64,000 nucleotides of DNA from Fasciolopsis buskii (Eukaryota > Platyhelminthes > Trematoda > Plagiorchiida > Fasciolidae). Made by a program: the position numbers and the translations under genes. Shown piece by piece: positions 48,401-55,071 of the stretch. Position 1 is the stretch's first letter, and the number at the start of each line of letters is the position of its first letter. A model generated the notes under the pieces. The model worked only from the letters and a program-made list of their open reading frames with translations. It searched no databases and was not told where the DNA came from. The stretch is taken from assembly GCA_008360955.1 (NCBI GenBank), contig LUCM01006476.1:7693-71692 (forward strand). The letters are read 5' to 3'.

Positions 48401-49186
48401 ACTAGCCATTTGCCTCTGGGGAGCTTTTGTCCTCTTATTCAACAGTCATTTTCGCTTGACGCACTGGTCTCCCATGGATACCGTACTTCTAACCTGGCTG
48501 CTTTAGTGTTTATCAGAAGCGTTTTTGATGTGATATATATATATATATATGATACAAACTTAGTATTCTTACACAAATTTATAGTGCTATCACATTTCCT
48601 GTCAAAGTAATTACCATTTAATTTGTAAGATCAAATCATCCAACTCAGACTGTCAAGGAGGACGTATCCGTTCCCCCAGTCTAGTTATTGCGTGTCTACA
48701 GTGAGTTCATATAAGTTCTAGTTGACGAGGCTAATAATGCAGATTAAAGTCCGCCAAAAGAATTGTCAATTGATTCCATATGTTTTCAAGGTAGGATTTC
48801 GTGGCACTTATCGAGTGGGCGTTTGCCACGCCAATGGTGGAATGAAAACCATAAGGTATGTAGAACACAAGAGAGTTTGAGTCCAAAAAAATGATTCAGT
48901 ACCTTAACCGGTTTGTGCGTGATCGGTCGTTCTGCAGGAAGCATTGGCTTGTCAATACACTGGGTCCTTACTACCCGTTCCCTTAGACAGATAACGTTCG
49001 AAGGGGTTTGCTTGAGTTTTTAAAACCGTCAGAACACATCACACTTATTCTCTCCTGTTTCTACAGCTACGTGGTATGATCACTCGAAAGGATTTATGCC
49101 GTTTCCGATTTGAAGCTTACGGTGATGCTTTCCGTGTGGAAGAATTGGCTTTCTCACGCAAAATAACTAAACCTGTGGCCTCGTGA
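12359..49186 (+). CDS. CLCN7-like: CLC-7-like chloride/proton exchanger, C-terminal 451 residues in nine exons
   Basis: Joined exons: 12359-12477, 14440-14578, 24479-24710, 33533-33741, 35865-36143, 39813-39899, 43183-43272, 47291-47371, 49067-49186. They total 1356 nt and read in one frame to a TGA. CLC-7 proteins exchange chloride for protons in lysosomal membranes. Visible parts are the second half of the transporter core, with the GLFIP selectivity motif (residues 147-151 of the joined product) and the [17 protein letters not shown] helix that separates CLC-7 from CLC-6; a helix-R tyrosine in GIYDEHI (residue 236); and two cytoplasmic CBS domains (about 250-326 and 372-430). Collinearity with the human protein (about 805 residues) as I remember it is nearly gap-free. 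The N-terminal half, including the gating and proton glutamates, was not found. Introns range from about 1.7 to 9.9 kb and are full of transposons. All junctions are GT-AG except the last donor (GC). Family assignment is very secure; organelle location is inferred from the family. Confidence 0.93.
12645..12857 (+). mobile_element. tRNA-derived SINE, copy A
   Basis: This copy shares its whole layout with 34265-34495: a degenerate tRNA-like head, then TGGTGGTGAATGG, GGCTCATTATCGCA and GGTTCTATGCCACTTGAAGT followed by CAGGG. The B box is eroded (GCTTCGAGTTC). It ends directly against an RTE 3' end starting at about 12858. Confidence 0.6.
12858..13087 (+). mobile_element. RTE 3' end adjoining SINE copy A
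   Basis: The sequence contains GTACAGTTAGACTGTGTTCC, AACTCTGGGGAAAAGGCAGC, GTGAGGCTTGCCTTG and a GATGATGATGATGAT tail, matching 1-298 and 27850-28090. It is either a heavily 5'-truncated LINE or the 3' tail of a composite SINE. Confidence 0.75.
13088..14439. other. Intron sequence with a possible SINE 3' fragment
   Basis: Only 13555-13645 gives a signal: GCTCAAGGCTACCTG followed by CGGCCCTAGTGGTAAT resembles the 3' end of the SINE family (GGGCCCTAGTGGTTATGG). The rest of this intron part is unassigned. Confidence 0.4.
14440..14578 (+). CDS. CLCN7-like: CLC-7 exon b: helix and luminal loop
   Basis: The first G completes the arginine codon split with the previous exon, and the exon ends on a codon boundary before GTAAAC. 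It reads [17 protein letters not shown] and then [18 protein letters not shown], matching the family's membrane segment followed by a DCxP luminal loop. Acceptor is TCGTCAG. Confidence 0.92.
14579..18789. other. Intron 2, first part: nothing recognised
   Basis: This is the start of the 9.9-kb intron between CLC exons b and c. Frames are short on both strands and no repeat family member was recognised. Confidence 0.5.
18790..19370 (+). pseudogene. RTE reverse transcriptase remnant
   Basis: The translation starts [13 protein letters not shown], the catalytic RT box (YADD at 18790-18801). After frameshifts come a [20 protein letters not shown] stretch, matching the RTE motif [15 protein letters not shown], and then a decayed C-terminal part. 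Several stops and frameshifts show it is dead. The plus orientation matches the host gene. Confidence 0.65.
19400..19790 (+). repeat. Unclassified dispersed repeat, copy 1
   Basis: The part 19400-19480 (GGTCGGAAGTGGGCATCTCAG, then GCTTGCCTTGAATACCTCT) matches the reverse complement of about 32345-32445. The part 19640-19770 (GGATGTACTGGG, AACTGAGTAGCCAGTCA, CGAGACCCTCAGAT) matches 63170-63290. It may be the 3' part of the LINE remnant just upstream. No protein was recognised. Confidence 0.5.
20425..21270 (+). repeat. Old dispersed repeat, copy 2
   Basis: Collinear with 9835-10640 in direct orientation, about 10.6 kb away. Anchors include CTGAGTGCCTTAGTCT, GTTGTGGTGGGTGCATTCC, ATAAGAAACGATATTCTCC and TGTTTGTTGATGTTGGATTT. 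The element is non-coding and of unknown class. Confidence 0.65.
22340..23790 (+). pseudogene. Decayed RTE-type LINE
   Basis: In order, over several frames, the translation gives [50 protein letters not shown] (RT motif A), SFLFNFVI (motif B end), [12 protein letters not shown] (motif C, YADD at 22975-22986), [14 protein letters not shown] (motif D), [15 protein letters not shown] and [11 protein letters not shown] near the C-terminus. This is the usual RTE order from before motif A to the end. Many frameshifts and stops make it a fossil. It lies in intron 2 in the same sense as the host gene. Confidence 0.8.
24479..24710 (+). CDS. CLCN7-like: CLC-7 exon c: selectivity-motif exon
   Basis: The exon starts in phase after TTTGACAG and ends GTT G|GTGAGT. 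It encodes [11 protein letters not shown], then FHDPPSSF, a membrane helix, and [20 protein letters not shown]. The GxFIP motif contributes to the central anion site in CLC proteins. It joins exon b without any gap relative to the family. Confidence 0.96.
25448..28090 (+). mobile_element. RTE-type LINE, best-preserved copy, 5'-truncated
   Basis: The element starts within the endonuclease domain ([16 protein letters not shown], then [13 protein letters not shown]), runs through the linker (open 25748-26344) and the reverse transcriptase, and ends with a 3' UTR (AACTCTGGGG, GAGGCTTGCCTTG) and a GATAATGATGATGATG tail at about 28060-28090. Stops and frameshifts lie at 25750, near 26344 and in 26460-26580. 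It sits in CLC intron 3 in the sense direction. Its 3' end is shared with 1-298 and 12858-13087. Confidence 0.9.
26611..27720 (+). pseudogene. Reverse transcriptase and C-terminal ORF of the 25.4-28.1 kb RTE
   Basis: A 369-codon open stretch. RT motifs are intact: [12 protein letters not shown] (residues 51-62), [20 protein letters not shown] (108-127), [10 protein letters not shown] (152-161; YADD at 27070-27081), and a motif D region ending KVLLQDW. The C-terminal part has [19 protein letters not shown] and RRLGHVLRM. The frame is really continuous with the linker but is broken upstream by frameshifts, so the element as a whole is inactive. Further C-terminal coding, in another frame, contains [11 protein letters not shown]. 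Confidence 0.9.
30281..30559 (+). repeat. Left core arm of a near-perfect inverted pair
   Basis: 279 bp whose reverse complement is 32837-33115, with only two differences seen. Homology continues outside the core on both sides (about 30236-30280 and 30560-30680) but drops to about 70%. No protein was recognised. It lies in CLC intron 3. Confidence 0.85.
31015..31200 (-). mobile_element. tRNA-derived SINE, copy B
   Basis: On the minus strand it reads GGTGGTTGAGCGGATAAAG (A-box region), then CAGGGTTCGAAACCC (B box), then a body with GGTTACCACATCTG and GGGTCATGGTCCCC. Order and spacing match the other copies. Confidence 0.65.
31201..32330. other. Intron sequence inside the palindrome loop
   Basis: This unassigned sequence lies between the two inverted arms of intron 3. 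Open frames on both strands overlap and resemble no family I know. Confidence 0.5.
32333..32450 (-). repeat. Unclassified dispersed repeat, copy 2
   Basis: The reverse complement of 19400-19480: GTCGGGAGTGAGTGTTTCAG, CAGTCGGCTACTCG and CTTGAATGCCTCTCC. It directly adjoins the right arm of the inverted pair on its loop side. Confidence 0.5.
32837..33115 (-). repeat. Right core arm of a near-perfect inverted pair
   Basis: The reverse complement of 30281-30559, same length, differing at about two positions. Flanks out to about 32720 and 33160 remain alignable with the left arm's flanks but are much more diverged. The loop between the cores is about 2.3 kb. Confidence 0.85.
33533..33741 (+). CDS. 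CLCN7-like: CLC-7 exon d: dimer-interface helices
   Basis: GC completes the split glycine codon; the exon ends GAG|GTAATT. It encodes [20 protein letters not shown] and [14 protein letters not shown], then [20 protein letters not shown]. The [10 protein letters not shown] signature is CLC-7 type; CLC-6 has a different sequence here. The stretch between WGR and DPGK is strongly diverged ([11 protein letters not shown]) and about one residue shorter than in the human protein. Confidence 0.96.
33885..34070 (-). mobile_element. tRNA-derived SINE, copy C
   Basis: On the minus strand it reads CAGATAAATTAAGCATCTGTC, AGATTCGAATATTAGATCCG (weak B box), CGGCTCGTTGAGCACCTGA, GTGGTTCTATGCTACTTCAA and GGGTCATG. 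The layout is the same as copies D and E. It sits opposite to copy D about 200 bp away. Confidence 0.55.
34265..34495 (+). mobile_element. tRNA-derived SINE, copy D (best B box)
   Basis: The head GATAGTCAAATGGATTATGT resembles a tRNA A box, and GGTTCGAATCC at 34323-34333 is a perfect B box. The body has CGGCTCGCTATCGCACG, GAGACCTTATCTGGTTCCAC, GTCTCAGGGTCAC and TGGGCCCTAGTGAGTATGG. Head spacing fits an internal RNA polymerase III promoter, which the B box suggests but does not prove. Confidence 0.7.
35127..35160 (+). repeat. (TA)n microsatellite
   Basis: Imperfect TA run in CLC intron 4. Similar short runs occur at 38531-38556 and 48532-48551. Confidence 0.85.
35865..36143 (+). CDS. CLCN7-like: CLC-7 exon e: helix R and first CBS domain
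   Basis: The acceptor is CATAAG and the donor CGC|GTAAGT; 93 whole codons. It starts [19 protein letters not shown], carrying the conserved helix-R tyrosine, and continues into CBS1 with [23 protein letters not shown] and [20 protein letters not shown] pairs bind nucleotides or lipids and regulate transport in this family. Confidence 0.95.
36144..39070. other. CLC intron 5, mostly unassigned
   Basis: The stretch holds a (TA)n run at 38531-38556 and otherwise no recognised element. At about 38860, GCATCCGTAGCGCAGTGG with GTATAGTGGCCTCAGC looks like the 5' half of a tRNA but has no matching B box. Confidence 0.5.
39071..39291 (+). repeat. Left arm of the 39/44-kb inverted pair
   Basis: 221 bp matching the reverse complement of 44080-44324. 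The outer 127-bp block and the inner 84-bp block together differ at about four positions. Between them this copy has 10 bp where the partner has 34. Frames are open on both strands in each copy, with no recognised protein. Confidence 0.85.
39813..39899 (+). CDS. CLCN7-like: CLC-7 exon f: inter-CBS linker
   Basis: This is a 29-codon exon between CGACAG and GTAAGT. It encodes [19 protein letters not shown], matching the RLKDFRDAYPRFPPI region of the family linker between CBS1 and CBS2. Confidence 0.9.
40334..40341. repeat. Putative target-site duplication, left
   Basis: TCATATTT sits directly before the element's left arm; the same 8 bp follows the right arm at 41983-41990. One base further out is a mismatch, then another match. 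Confidence 0.6.
40342..40776 (-). repeat. Left inverted arm of the Penelope-like element
   Basis: The reverse complement of 41557-41982; read on the minus strand it encodes the C-terminal part of the GIY-YIG protein ([20 protein letters not shown]). The inner 295 bp (40482-40776) differ from the partner at about two positions; the outer 140 bp (40342-40481) show many mismatches and indels. Confidence 0.9.
40777..41770 (+). pseudogene. RT C-terminus plus GIY-YIG endonuclease, frameshifted
   Basis: The RT part is open to about 41430 (CIYSFT). One extra base around 41440 (ACATGGTTCC instead of a Cys-Gly-Ser-Cys reading) shifts the frame; the endonuclease then runs from MYIGCTTRR (41461) to [10 protein letters not shown]. 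The N-terminal two thirds of the RT are absent, so the protein is a truncated remnant. Confidence 0.85.
41557..41982 (+). repeat. Right inverted arm of the Penelope-like element
   Basis: It covers the last third of the endonuclease coding region and the 3' flank. The part 41557-41851 is nearly identical to the left arm's inner part; 41852-41982 is diverged. It ends CTTGTGTTTTCT, mirroring AGAAAACACAAG at the left end. Confidence 0.9.
41983..41990. repeat. Putative target-site duplication, right
   Basis: TCATATTT, identical to 40334-40341, directly after the right arm. Confidence 0.6.
41991..43182. other. Remainder of CLC intron 6
   Basis: No repeat copy or coding signal was recognised. Confidence 0.5.
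43183..43272 (+). CDS. CLCN7-like: CLC-7 exon g: start of second CBS domain
   Basis: This 30-codon exon lies between TTTTCAG and GTTAGT. It encodes [20 protein letters not shown], matching the family DLSEFMNPSPYTVP stretch that opens CBS2. The proline and the PYxVP end are kept. Confidence 0.9.
44080..44324 (-). repeat. Right arm of the 39/44-kb inverted pair
   Basis: The reverse complement of 39071-39291 with about 98% identity in the alignable parts and a 34-bp middle segment that the partner has replaced with 10 bp. The two arms are about 4.8 kb apart and lie in introns 5 and 7, on either side of CLC exons f and g and the Penelope-like element. Confidence 0.85.
44325..47290. other. CLC intron 7, unassigned part
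   Basis: No known element was recognised. The stretch 46650-47050 has a 127-codon minus-strand frame and is richer in G and C than its surroundings, but the translation resembles nothing I know. Confidence 0.45.
47291..47371 (+). CDS. CLCN7-like: CLC-7 exon h: CBS2 core, followed by a GC donor
   Basis: This is a 27-codon exon after ATGAAAG. It encodes [20 protein letters not shown] then ENQ, matching [22 protein letters not shown] residue for residue in length. The next bases are GCAAGT, so the donor is CAG|GCAAGT rather than GT. An in-frame stop just upstream fixes the 5' limit near 47291. Confidence 0.9.
47372..49066 (+). other. GC-AG intron in the CLC-7 gene
   Basis: The donor is CAG|GCAAGT and the acceptor TTTCTACAG. 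No GT near the end of exon h keeps the frame and the ENQ|LRGM match to the family, so GC is the best donor. The exonic CAG and AAGT at +3 to +6 are the strong context expected of GC-AG introns. Length is 1695 bp and it contains a minus-strand SINE copy. Confidence 0.85.
47715..47960 (-). mobile_element. tRNA-derived SINE, copy E
   Basis: On the minus strand: CGCGGTGGTCAAATGCAGTA, CAGAGTTTCGAATTCC, CTTTGGCGGTAGACAGC, CTCGGCTCATTACCAGACC, GTGAGACCTTATTTGATTCC, ACGTCTCAAGGTTATGG and GGGCCCTAGTGGTTATGG. This is the most complete body among the copies. It lies in the GC-AG intron. Confidence 0.7.
49067..49186 (+). CDS. CLCN7-like: CLC-7 exon i: last exon with stop
   Basis: Acceptor TTTCTACAG, then [20 protein letters not shown], ending in KPVAS and TGA at 49184-49186. 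This matches the family ending VVGLVTRKDLARYR and its short tail. The product ends about as far past TRKDL as the human protein does. Confidence 0.95.
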   Translation, partial: LRGMITRKDLCRFRFEAYGDAFRVEELAFSRKITKPVAS

Positions 49187-49645
49187 TGTTCGCCTTCTCT
49201 CGTTAGGTTGTCTCCATCCATATTCCTCTCGGAGAGTGCGTATGTCCCACGTTGTCAGTTCAAATCCTCTATTCCTGCTGTGCTTTCATCCTCCGATTCC
49301 TACGGACCATTAGTTCTGTACTTTGCTGGCCGAGAAACGGCCCCACAATCATACTCATCAATTCCGCCCTGCCTTATAATGATTGATTTTCAAAAGTGAT
49401 GCATCAGAATATTGTTTCTCGCAATGGTACCCATTTTTTACTATTATCATAATAGATAATATTGACTTCATGTTCTCGTTTTTTTTCTCCTGACACACGT
49501 GGAAGTTTCAGTCATATGTAATGTCAGTGATATTAAGAAGCGGTATGAATATTAATGTTTCCCGGTACATGTTCGGATTGGCATCTGTGACGTTCTTTTG
49601 TGTCTAGTTGTGTCAGTTACTCACCTAAGGTACGGAACGAATAAA
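49187..49645 (+). promoter_or_regulatory. CLC-7 3' UTR with putative poly(A) signal
   Basis: AATAAA occurs at 49640-49645, about 450 bp after the stop codon, a plausible distance. No splice or coding signal was seen between the stop and this site. The end of the transcript is inferred, not proven. Confidence 0.45.
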
Positions 49646-50524
49646 GTGACAATTCAAACTGAATGACTAATTGCTGTATAACGGGTGTTATTTTTTCTTT
49701 GATGCAACAAAAATGTTATGCCGATCGACGATGATTTTGGAGGTCCATGGAGCTTCCGTATAAACTGCAATCGGGTTGGGAGTGGAATAGCTCCTGTATC
49801 AAAACTGTCGATCCATTGGGATCTCCTTCTCCTCGGTCTACAACCCGAAGCAGCTTCAACAAGCTCACGTTTGTGCCTCCACGTTGTGTCGCTCACAAAT
49901 TATCTGATCTTTGCCTCGTTATCTCGAATTAGTTACAAGCTGACTAAATTTTACCGAACGGAAGCATACTTTTATTTGGTCTCCAAATTCTTACGACAAA
50001 TTCGAGTTACTTAGAAACGATTCCCAGAATAACAGTCTAGTGAACGTTGGCGATAGAGAAGCGCTAATTTTTCCAGAACTTGACTGTTACTTTTTAGTGG
50101 TGTTCTACTACATTCTATGTGTACAAATCTGTTTTACAGATCATGTGCTAACGGACTTATAGCGAAGGGCGAAAATAATGAGCGAGAAAGAGAAGGGGAA
50201 AAGAAACAAACGGCACAAAAGATCTGCGAATGGAACATCCAATTTTGGATCTGACTGCGGTGTTTGTACAACAAGTATGAAATTACTTCAGCTGATGAAG
50301 GAATTGAGCAAATGTAGGTCAAAATAAGTCACACGCATTATACCATATTTGCTGGGGAGACGAATGGTACCTATAACACTGTCTGATATCAATAATCTCA
50401 GAATCTATTCCTTGAAAAAAACTGCCAGTTGGAGCCTAATGCATGGCGATAGTTTATAACATCCTCGCTTCTGTGATGTCTGTGGGTAGACTCCGTGCAT
50501 TGCATCTTTTCCTGTACGCCGTAA
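49646..50524. other. Intergenic sequence after the CLC gene
   Basis: Nothing was recognised. Short frames on both strands near 49650-50020 overlap and look random. Confidence 0.5.
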
Positions 50525-52020
50525 AACTGTGATCTAGATTGCGCATGAGAACCCGTATGCCCGTTTGAATCTACGGATCCAGCGCAACGTGCACTGGACA
50601 GACTCCCGAAGGCTGTAGCTCCATTTTTAATGTTTTGCAGGGATCAGTCGGCATCCGGAGGGATGGTCGTTTTAAGCGCAGCTTATTTGTCATCTTACCA
50701 TGCGCCCCAACAGACTGCAATGCTGACATGCAAAAAGACGGGTTTTACAGCGAGCTCGTCACCTTTGTTCCGAAGAACAAAGGCTCTGACATTCTAGTGT
50801 CAGCAGGTGATTTTAATGCAAAAGTCGGAAAACCGAGTGCATGGGAATCCTTTTTAGGCTGGTGGTTTGTCTTGCCTGCTCAGCGAACAAAAAACGGGAA
50901 AAAGCTTCTCCAATATGGTGCGAGCAAACATTTCTTTCTGTCTACTACGAATTTCCGGTACAGCTCGTGTCGCACAGCGACATGACGCTCTGATTCGACG
51001 GTTGGTCTGGGTCATGTCGACCATATCGTACTAAGCTACCGTTGGCGTGGTTCTGTCCAGCACTAGATTGTACTGGACCACGACTGGCAGTGTTCGATAA
51101 GTGTGTCTCATCTCTCCACTCTTGTTCAACTTTGTCATGGACGAGATGATGAAAGATTCTTTGGAAGGTCTCCAAGATGTAGGAATCGAACTGGGAATTG
51201 GAGGGATGCTGTGTGACCTAGATTACGCAGATGAAGTTGTGTGCCTTTTCGAGTCTGCGGACCATGCACAACGGGCACTAGATAGACTGTCGATATCGGT
51301 TGCTCGGTTTGGCATGTGTTTTGCACCTTCAAAGTGCAAAGTACTGTTACAGGACTGGACGACGGTAGTACCGAACTTGATACTGGGTGGAGAGGAACTA
51401 ACGATTGTGGGCCGTTTCACTTACCTTGGTATCTGCGTGTCGAAGAATGGTAGCCTGCCAGTAGAGGTAAACATGCGTATATCGAAGGCTGGAGCGCCTT
51501 ACGGTAAGCTGGAGCACTTGTCGTATCGGCCTGATATTTCACTGAAGTTGAAAGGCCGTGTGTACTGTGCTGCTTGCGCTCGGTCATCTTGTATGGTTTC
51601 GAGACATGGAGTTTACGTGTGGGAGATGTTCGTCAGTTGGAGGTTTTTGACCATAAATGTCTACTCAATACGGCTAAGATTGGATGGAGTGACCGAGTGA
51701 GTAATGTGGAGGTTAGCAACACAATATTAGATGCAAACTCTGAGAATATCTTAGTTAAATATATGAAGCTTAGTAGACTTAGTTGGTTGGGTACGGTGTG
51801 ACTCGTTTACCATTTCGTGCCGTATTTTGCCTTCATCCCAAGGAATGGAAGAAGCCATGTGGAGCTTAGCAGATGACGTGGGAGCGTGGAGTTAGAAAAT
51901 GCACAGCGACCCTAGGTAAAGTGGGTGTCTTACATCGTGGTTGGGGAGCGAAGAACCCGTCAACTAGGTGGCTGGAGACACTGAAGGATATGGCAGCGAA
52001 CCGTGTAATTTATTGTTGTA
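50525..52020 (+). pseudogene. Scrambled RTE-type LINE copy
   Basis: The parts are out of order. At 50525-50638 is a piece of the RT ([15 protein letters not shown]). From about 50640 comes the endonuclease: CAPTDCNADMQKDGFYSE, then SAGDFNAKVG (GDFNA at 50806-50820) and PAQRTKNGKKLLQ. From about 51100 it jumps to the RT interior (LLFNFVMDE), so the linker and motif A are deleted. Motif C reads YADE at 51234-51245 instead of YADD, losing a catalytic aspartate. The C-terminus then reaches the ETLKDMA region at about 51990. It is dead by several criteria. Confidence 0.85.
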
Positions 52021-52129
52021 GAAACATTGAATGAAATGGGGCAACGTGGGCCTACACAAGCGGGAGAAGAAAAGAACGCCGTATCAAGTAACACATGTTA
52101 TACCGTCTAACTATACGAACGTACTTTTT

Positions 52130-52560
52130 AACCATTCTGATTCTTCGGTAAATGGCAACCTGATCGCCATGTCCTTTAGTAGCTCTAGCCAGCTAGTTGA
52201 TGGGTCTTTCGCACTCCAACCACGAAGACGAGAGACACCTACTTTACCTAGGTTCGCTTTGCATTTTCTAACTCCACGCTCCCACGTCATCTGCTACGCT
52301 CCACATGGCTCCTTCCGCTCCTTGTGAGGAATGCAAAATATAGCACTATATGGTAGACGAGTGTCGCCATACCCAACGCGTAGCCCAACCAACTAAGTCT
52401 ACTAAGCTTCATTTGCTGAGCTTAGGTATTCTCGGAGTTGGCACCTAGTACTGTATTACTAACCTCCATATTACTCACCCGGTCACTCCATCCAATCCTA
52501 GCTCACTCCAAGCGACGAACATCTCCGGCGCGCACAACTCCAAAGATGTGAAAGCCAAGC
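52130..52560 (-). pseudogene. Second RTE fragment in opposite orientation
   Basis: The reverse complement reads GATGTTCGTCGCTTGGAGTG, GATTGGATGGAGTGACCGG, GAAGCTTAGTAGACTTAG and GCCATGTGGAGC, matching 51620-51990 and 27465-27860. With the plus-strand copy it forms a tail-to-tail pair around a spacer of about 110 bp. Confidence 0.85.
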
Positions 52561-53821
52561 AGATTTGAATGTATGAAAATGTGCTATCCCTCGACTTTCA
52601 TGTCACAGGTTTCTCAACTTTGAAAATCATTGCCTTTGATATTGGAAACTTTGGCTCGTTACCATTTTCGCCGATAAAGCGATATTTGATGTGTACTTTC
52701 GTTTTATCCATTCATTATTTGCACAACTGGTTTCGGTGATTATTAATACGAATAGCTCCACGTATCTTGACCGTTTTGGTTTGGTGATACCGTAGATGAC
52801 AATGGAAGCTGTGCTCCGATTAACGTAGTGTTTCGTCTCCCACGTCCTTGGATAACATGATTGTACGTAACACTGCGTGAACAATCAAGGCCAACTTCAC
52901 CATCAAGCAAATGCAGCTCCCAAATCTTCGATAGCGCAAAATCCGCAAGAGACCAAACATGGAATCCGTCTGGGCGTATCTTTTACCGTCATCTCGGTAT
53001 TAGCAATGGAAAACGGTGTTTCAGAAAAATGATGTACATAAAATCCGAACATGGGCAATCTAGTTAGTGAAGCACATGGTCCCAAGTTCTCATGGAGTCT
53101 GGCCAGACCGATTGCGTCTGTTTCAATGAATGCTGAGCACCGTCGACTAGGCTTGAGTGCCTACTATTCATCGCGGTTCGCCCGTGGTCCAGCTGGTATG
53201 CAACATTTGCTGGCAATCTCTTAGTGAGATTTTTCCTCCCAGCCGGGTTCCTAGTCGGTTGGAAAGAGGGGCTAGGGCGATGACACGCACGATTCGCAGA
53301 CTTCGACCATCGGAAGCAATTCATTTGATTTTGTGCTCGATGTATTTTGGGTGGAATAACGTTACTCAGGTGAGCACCGGTATGATCGATGTGGGTGCGG
53401 ACGGGAAACGGTGCTTAATCTCATCCCTCGCAGTTTCAGGGATCTTTGTGACAAGGAATGGGATTTCAGCTAGAACAAGTCACAAGAGTGCAATAAAAAA
53501 AATCACACCTTTCATGTCGCACCCTAAAAGGAAACTCCCAAGGACTATACGGCAAACAGCAAATTAGTGATTACCTCGCTGACCGCGGGATCCTGGCCGT
53601 ATCGCCTATGATCAGCTAACATTGAGTCTCATATAGAACATAAAGTGACCGGAACAATTTGTATTGTACTGTACTTTATTGTATAGACTTTTGCGTACAA
53701 TAAATAATGCCGCATTTCAGTCAAATAATGTGAGGGTAAAAATAAAATAGGAAAAAGAAAATTTACACCCATCACCTTGCGAAAATGTAGGGAAAACTCA
53801 TCGAGGAATAGTCATAGTACA
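52561..53821. other. Unassigned intergenic sequence
   Basis: A 136-codon plus-strand frame at 53157-53567 overlaps minus-strand frames and matches nothing known to me. Confidence 0.45.
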
Positions 53822-55071
53822 TTATGATAGGTTGCTCAGGAATTCGGCCCAAACACCGTCACGATTTGTTGAAATTCGTGCTAAATATGGGACAGTGGAG
53901 TTCCTATAGATATCGATTCTGGAGGGTATGGAACGAAAAGCAGATCTTGTGGGAATATGAGAGCGACAATTTGAGAGATCGTTGTGCAGAGGATGCGTGA
54001 GATCTGAACGAATTTTGTGAGCAAATTTCGCACATGTTGATAAGTGTTGATCATATAGATTGAGGGACAATTCAGTTAGTGGTAAGAAAGACACACGGTT
54101 AGTAATTGGTTGCCACCGGGCGAATAATTTCAAAGTCTTTTCTAAGTAAACCCGGAAAAATAACAGAACAGTAAAGAAAGATTGGAGAAACATATTGGTA
54201 TACAAATCGGGAGATGGTACTTTGTTTCACCTTGTAGTGCCGAAGCTTCTTGATTTGAAATGACAACCGTCGGAGATTCTTTACACAAATAGAAATGTGA
54301 GAAGTCCACTTCAGACTTGTATCAATAGTAACTCATGGATATTTCGCAGAATCAATCCTGATAAGTGTTTTTGATTTGATGAGAGACGTTTCGGATGGGT
54401 GGGCTGGTCGAGAGAGAGAGAGAGAGAGAGAACAGACATTGGAAACATTTAGATGTGTTGAGATTTAAACCAGTTCGTGCAGAGAAATCGTAAANAAAAG
54501 ATAGGTTATTAGAAAACCTTCGAAAATCATCGTTATTCGAAACGGCAACATCATCAGCATACTTAAACAGATGACAGGGTGAGCTAGTTGATTTCGCATG
54601 TTTCTTTTACTTCGGACACAACAGTCAAATGCCTTGCCATGGGATTTGATTGTTGTTACCGCTCAACAGTTGGGTGGCGAATGCAGTGTCGATGCGTTTG
54701 GTTTCAGCTTTTATTAGATTGGAAATATACCGCACGCTTGAGTTATTACGGGATTTGTGGACGTGCTCCTTGCATCTTCTTAGAGATTTCAGGTTCTTGG
54801 TGGAGATACGGCCATTTGAGGCGAATAGTGTTTCTAATGGACAGTAGCTATCAAAGATAGCGTTGGCCGTCTCTGTGAAAAGATTGACATTGTCATTGAT
54901 CAGGGGTTCAAAAGCGAAACAGGCAGGTGTGATTGAAAGAGACTTCTGAAGAAGAATAAATTTGTTGTGTGAAAGGTTACGGAGATGAACTGGGATTTGA
55001 CTGTTCACTGGCCGCATTTCACTGATGTTGCTGTCTTTACCGCCCATGGTGGATTGGTATATTGTGAACAT
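53822..55071 (-). pseudogene. CR1-like LINE remnant lacking most of the RT
   Basis: Read on the minus strand, 55071-54625 encodes a linker-type region (LASNG-like FASNGRISTKNLKSLRRCKE, then FATQLLSGNNN). It is followed in the same frame, after two stops, by HLFKYADDVAVSNNDDF and SARTGLNLNTSKC, the RT catalytic box (YADD at 54550-54561) and motif D. The frame at 54205-53822 looks like the C-terminal domain (SRIDIYRNSTVPYLARI). RT motifs 0 to B are missing between the linker and YADD. Clade is tentative. Confidence 0.6.
54411..54431 (+). repeat. (AG)n microsatellite
   Basis: A pure AG run of 21 bp inside the CR1-like remnant, close to the single ambiguous base N at about 54495. Confidence 0.9.

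Noticed and set aside
53157..53567. 136-codon plus-strand ORF
   Set aside because: The composition is unlike a real protein and frames are open on both strands; no homology recognised.
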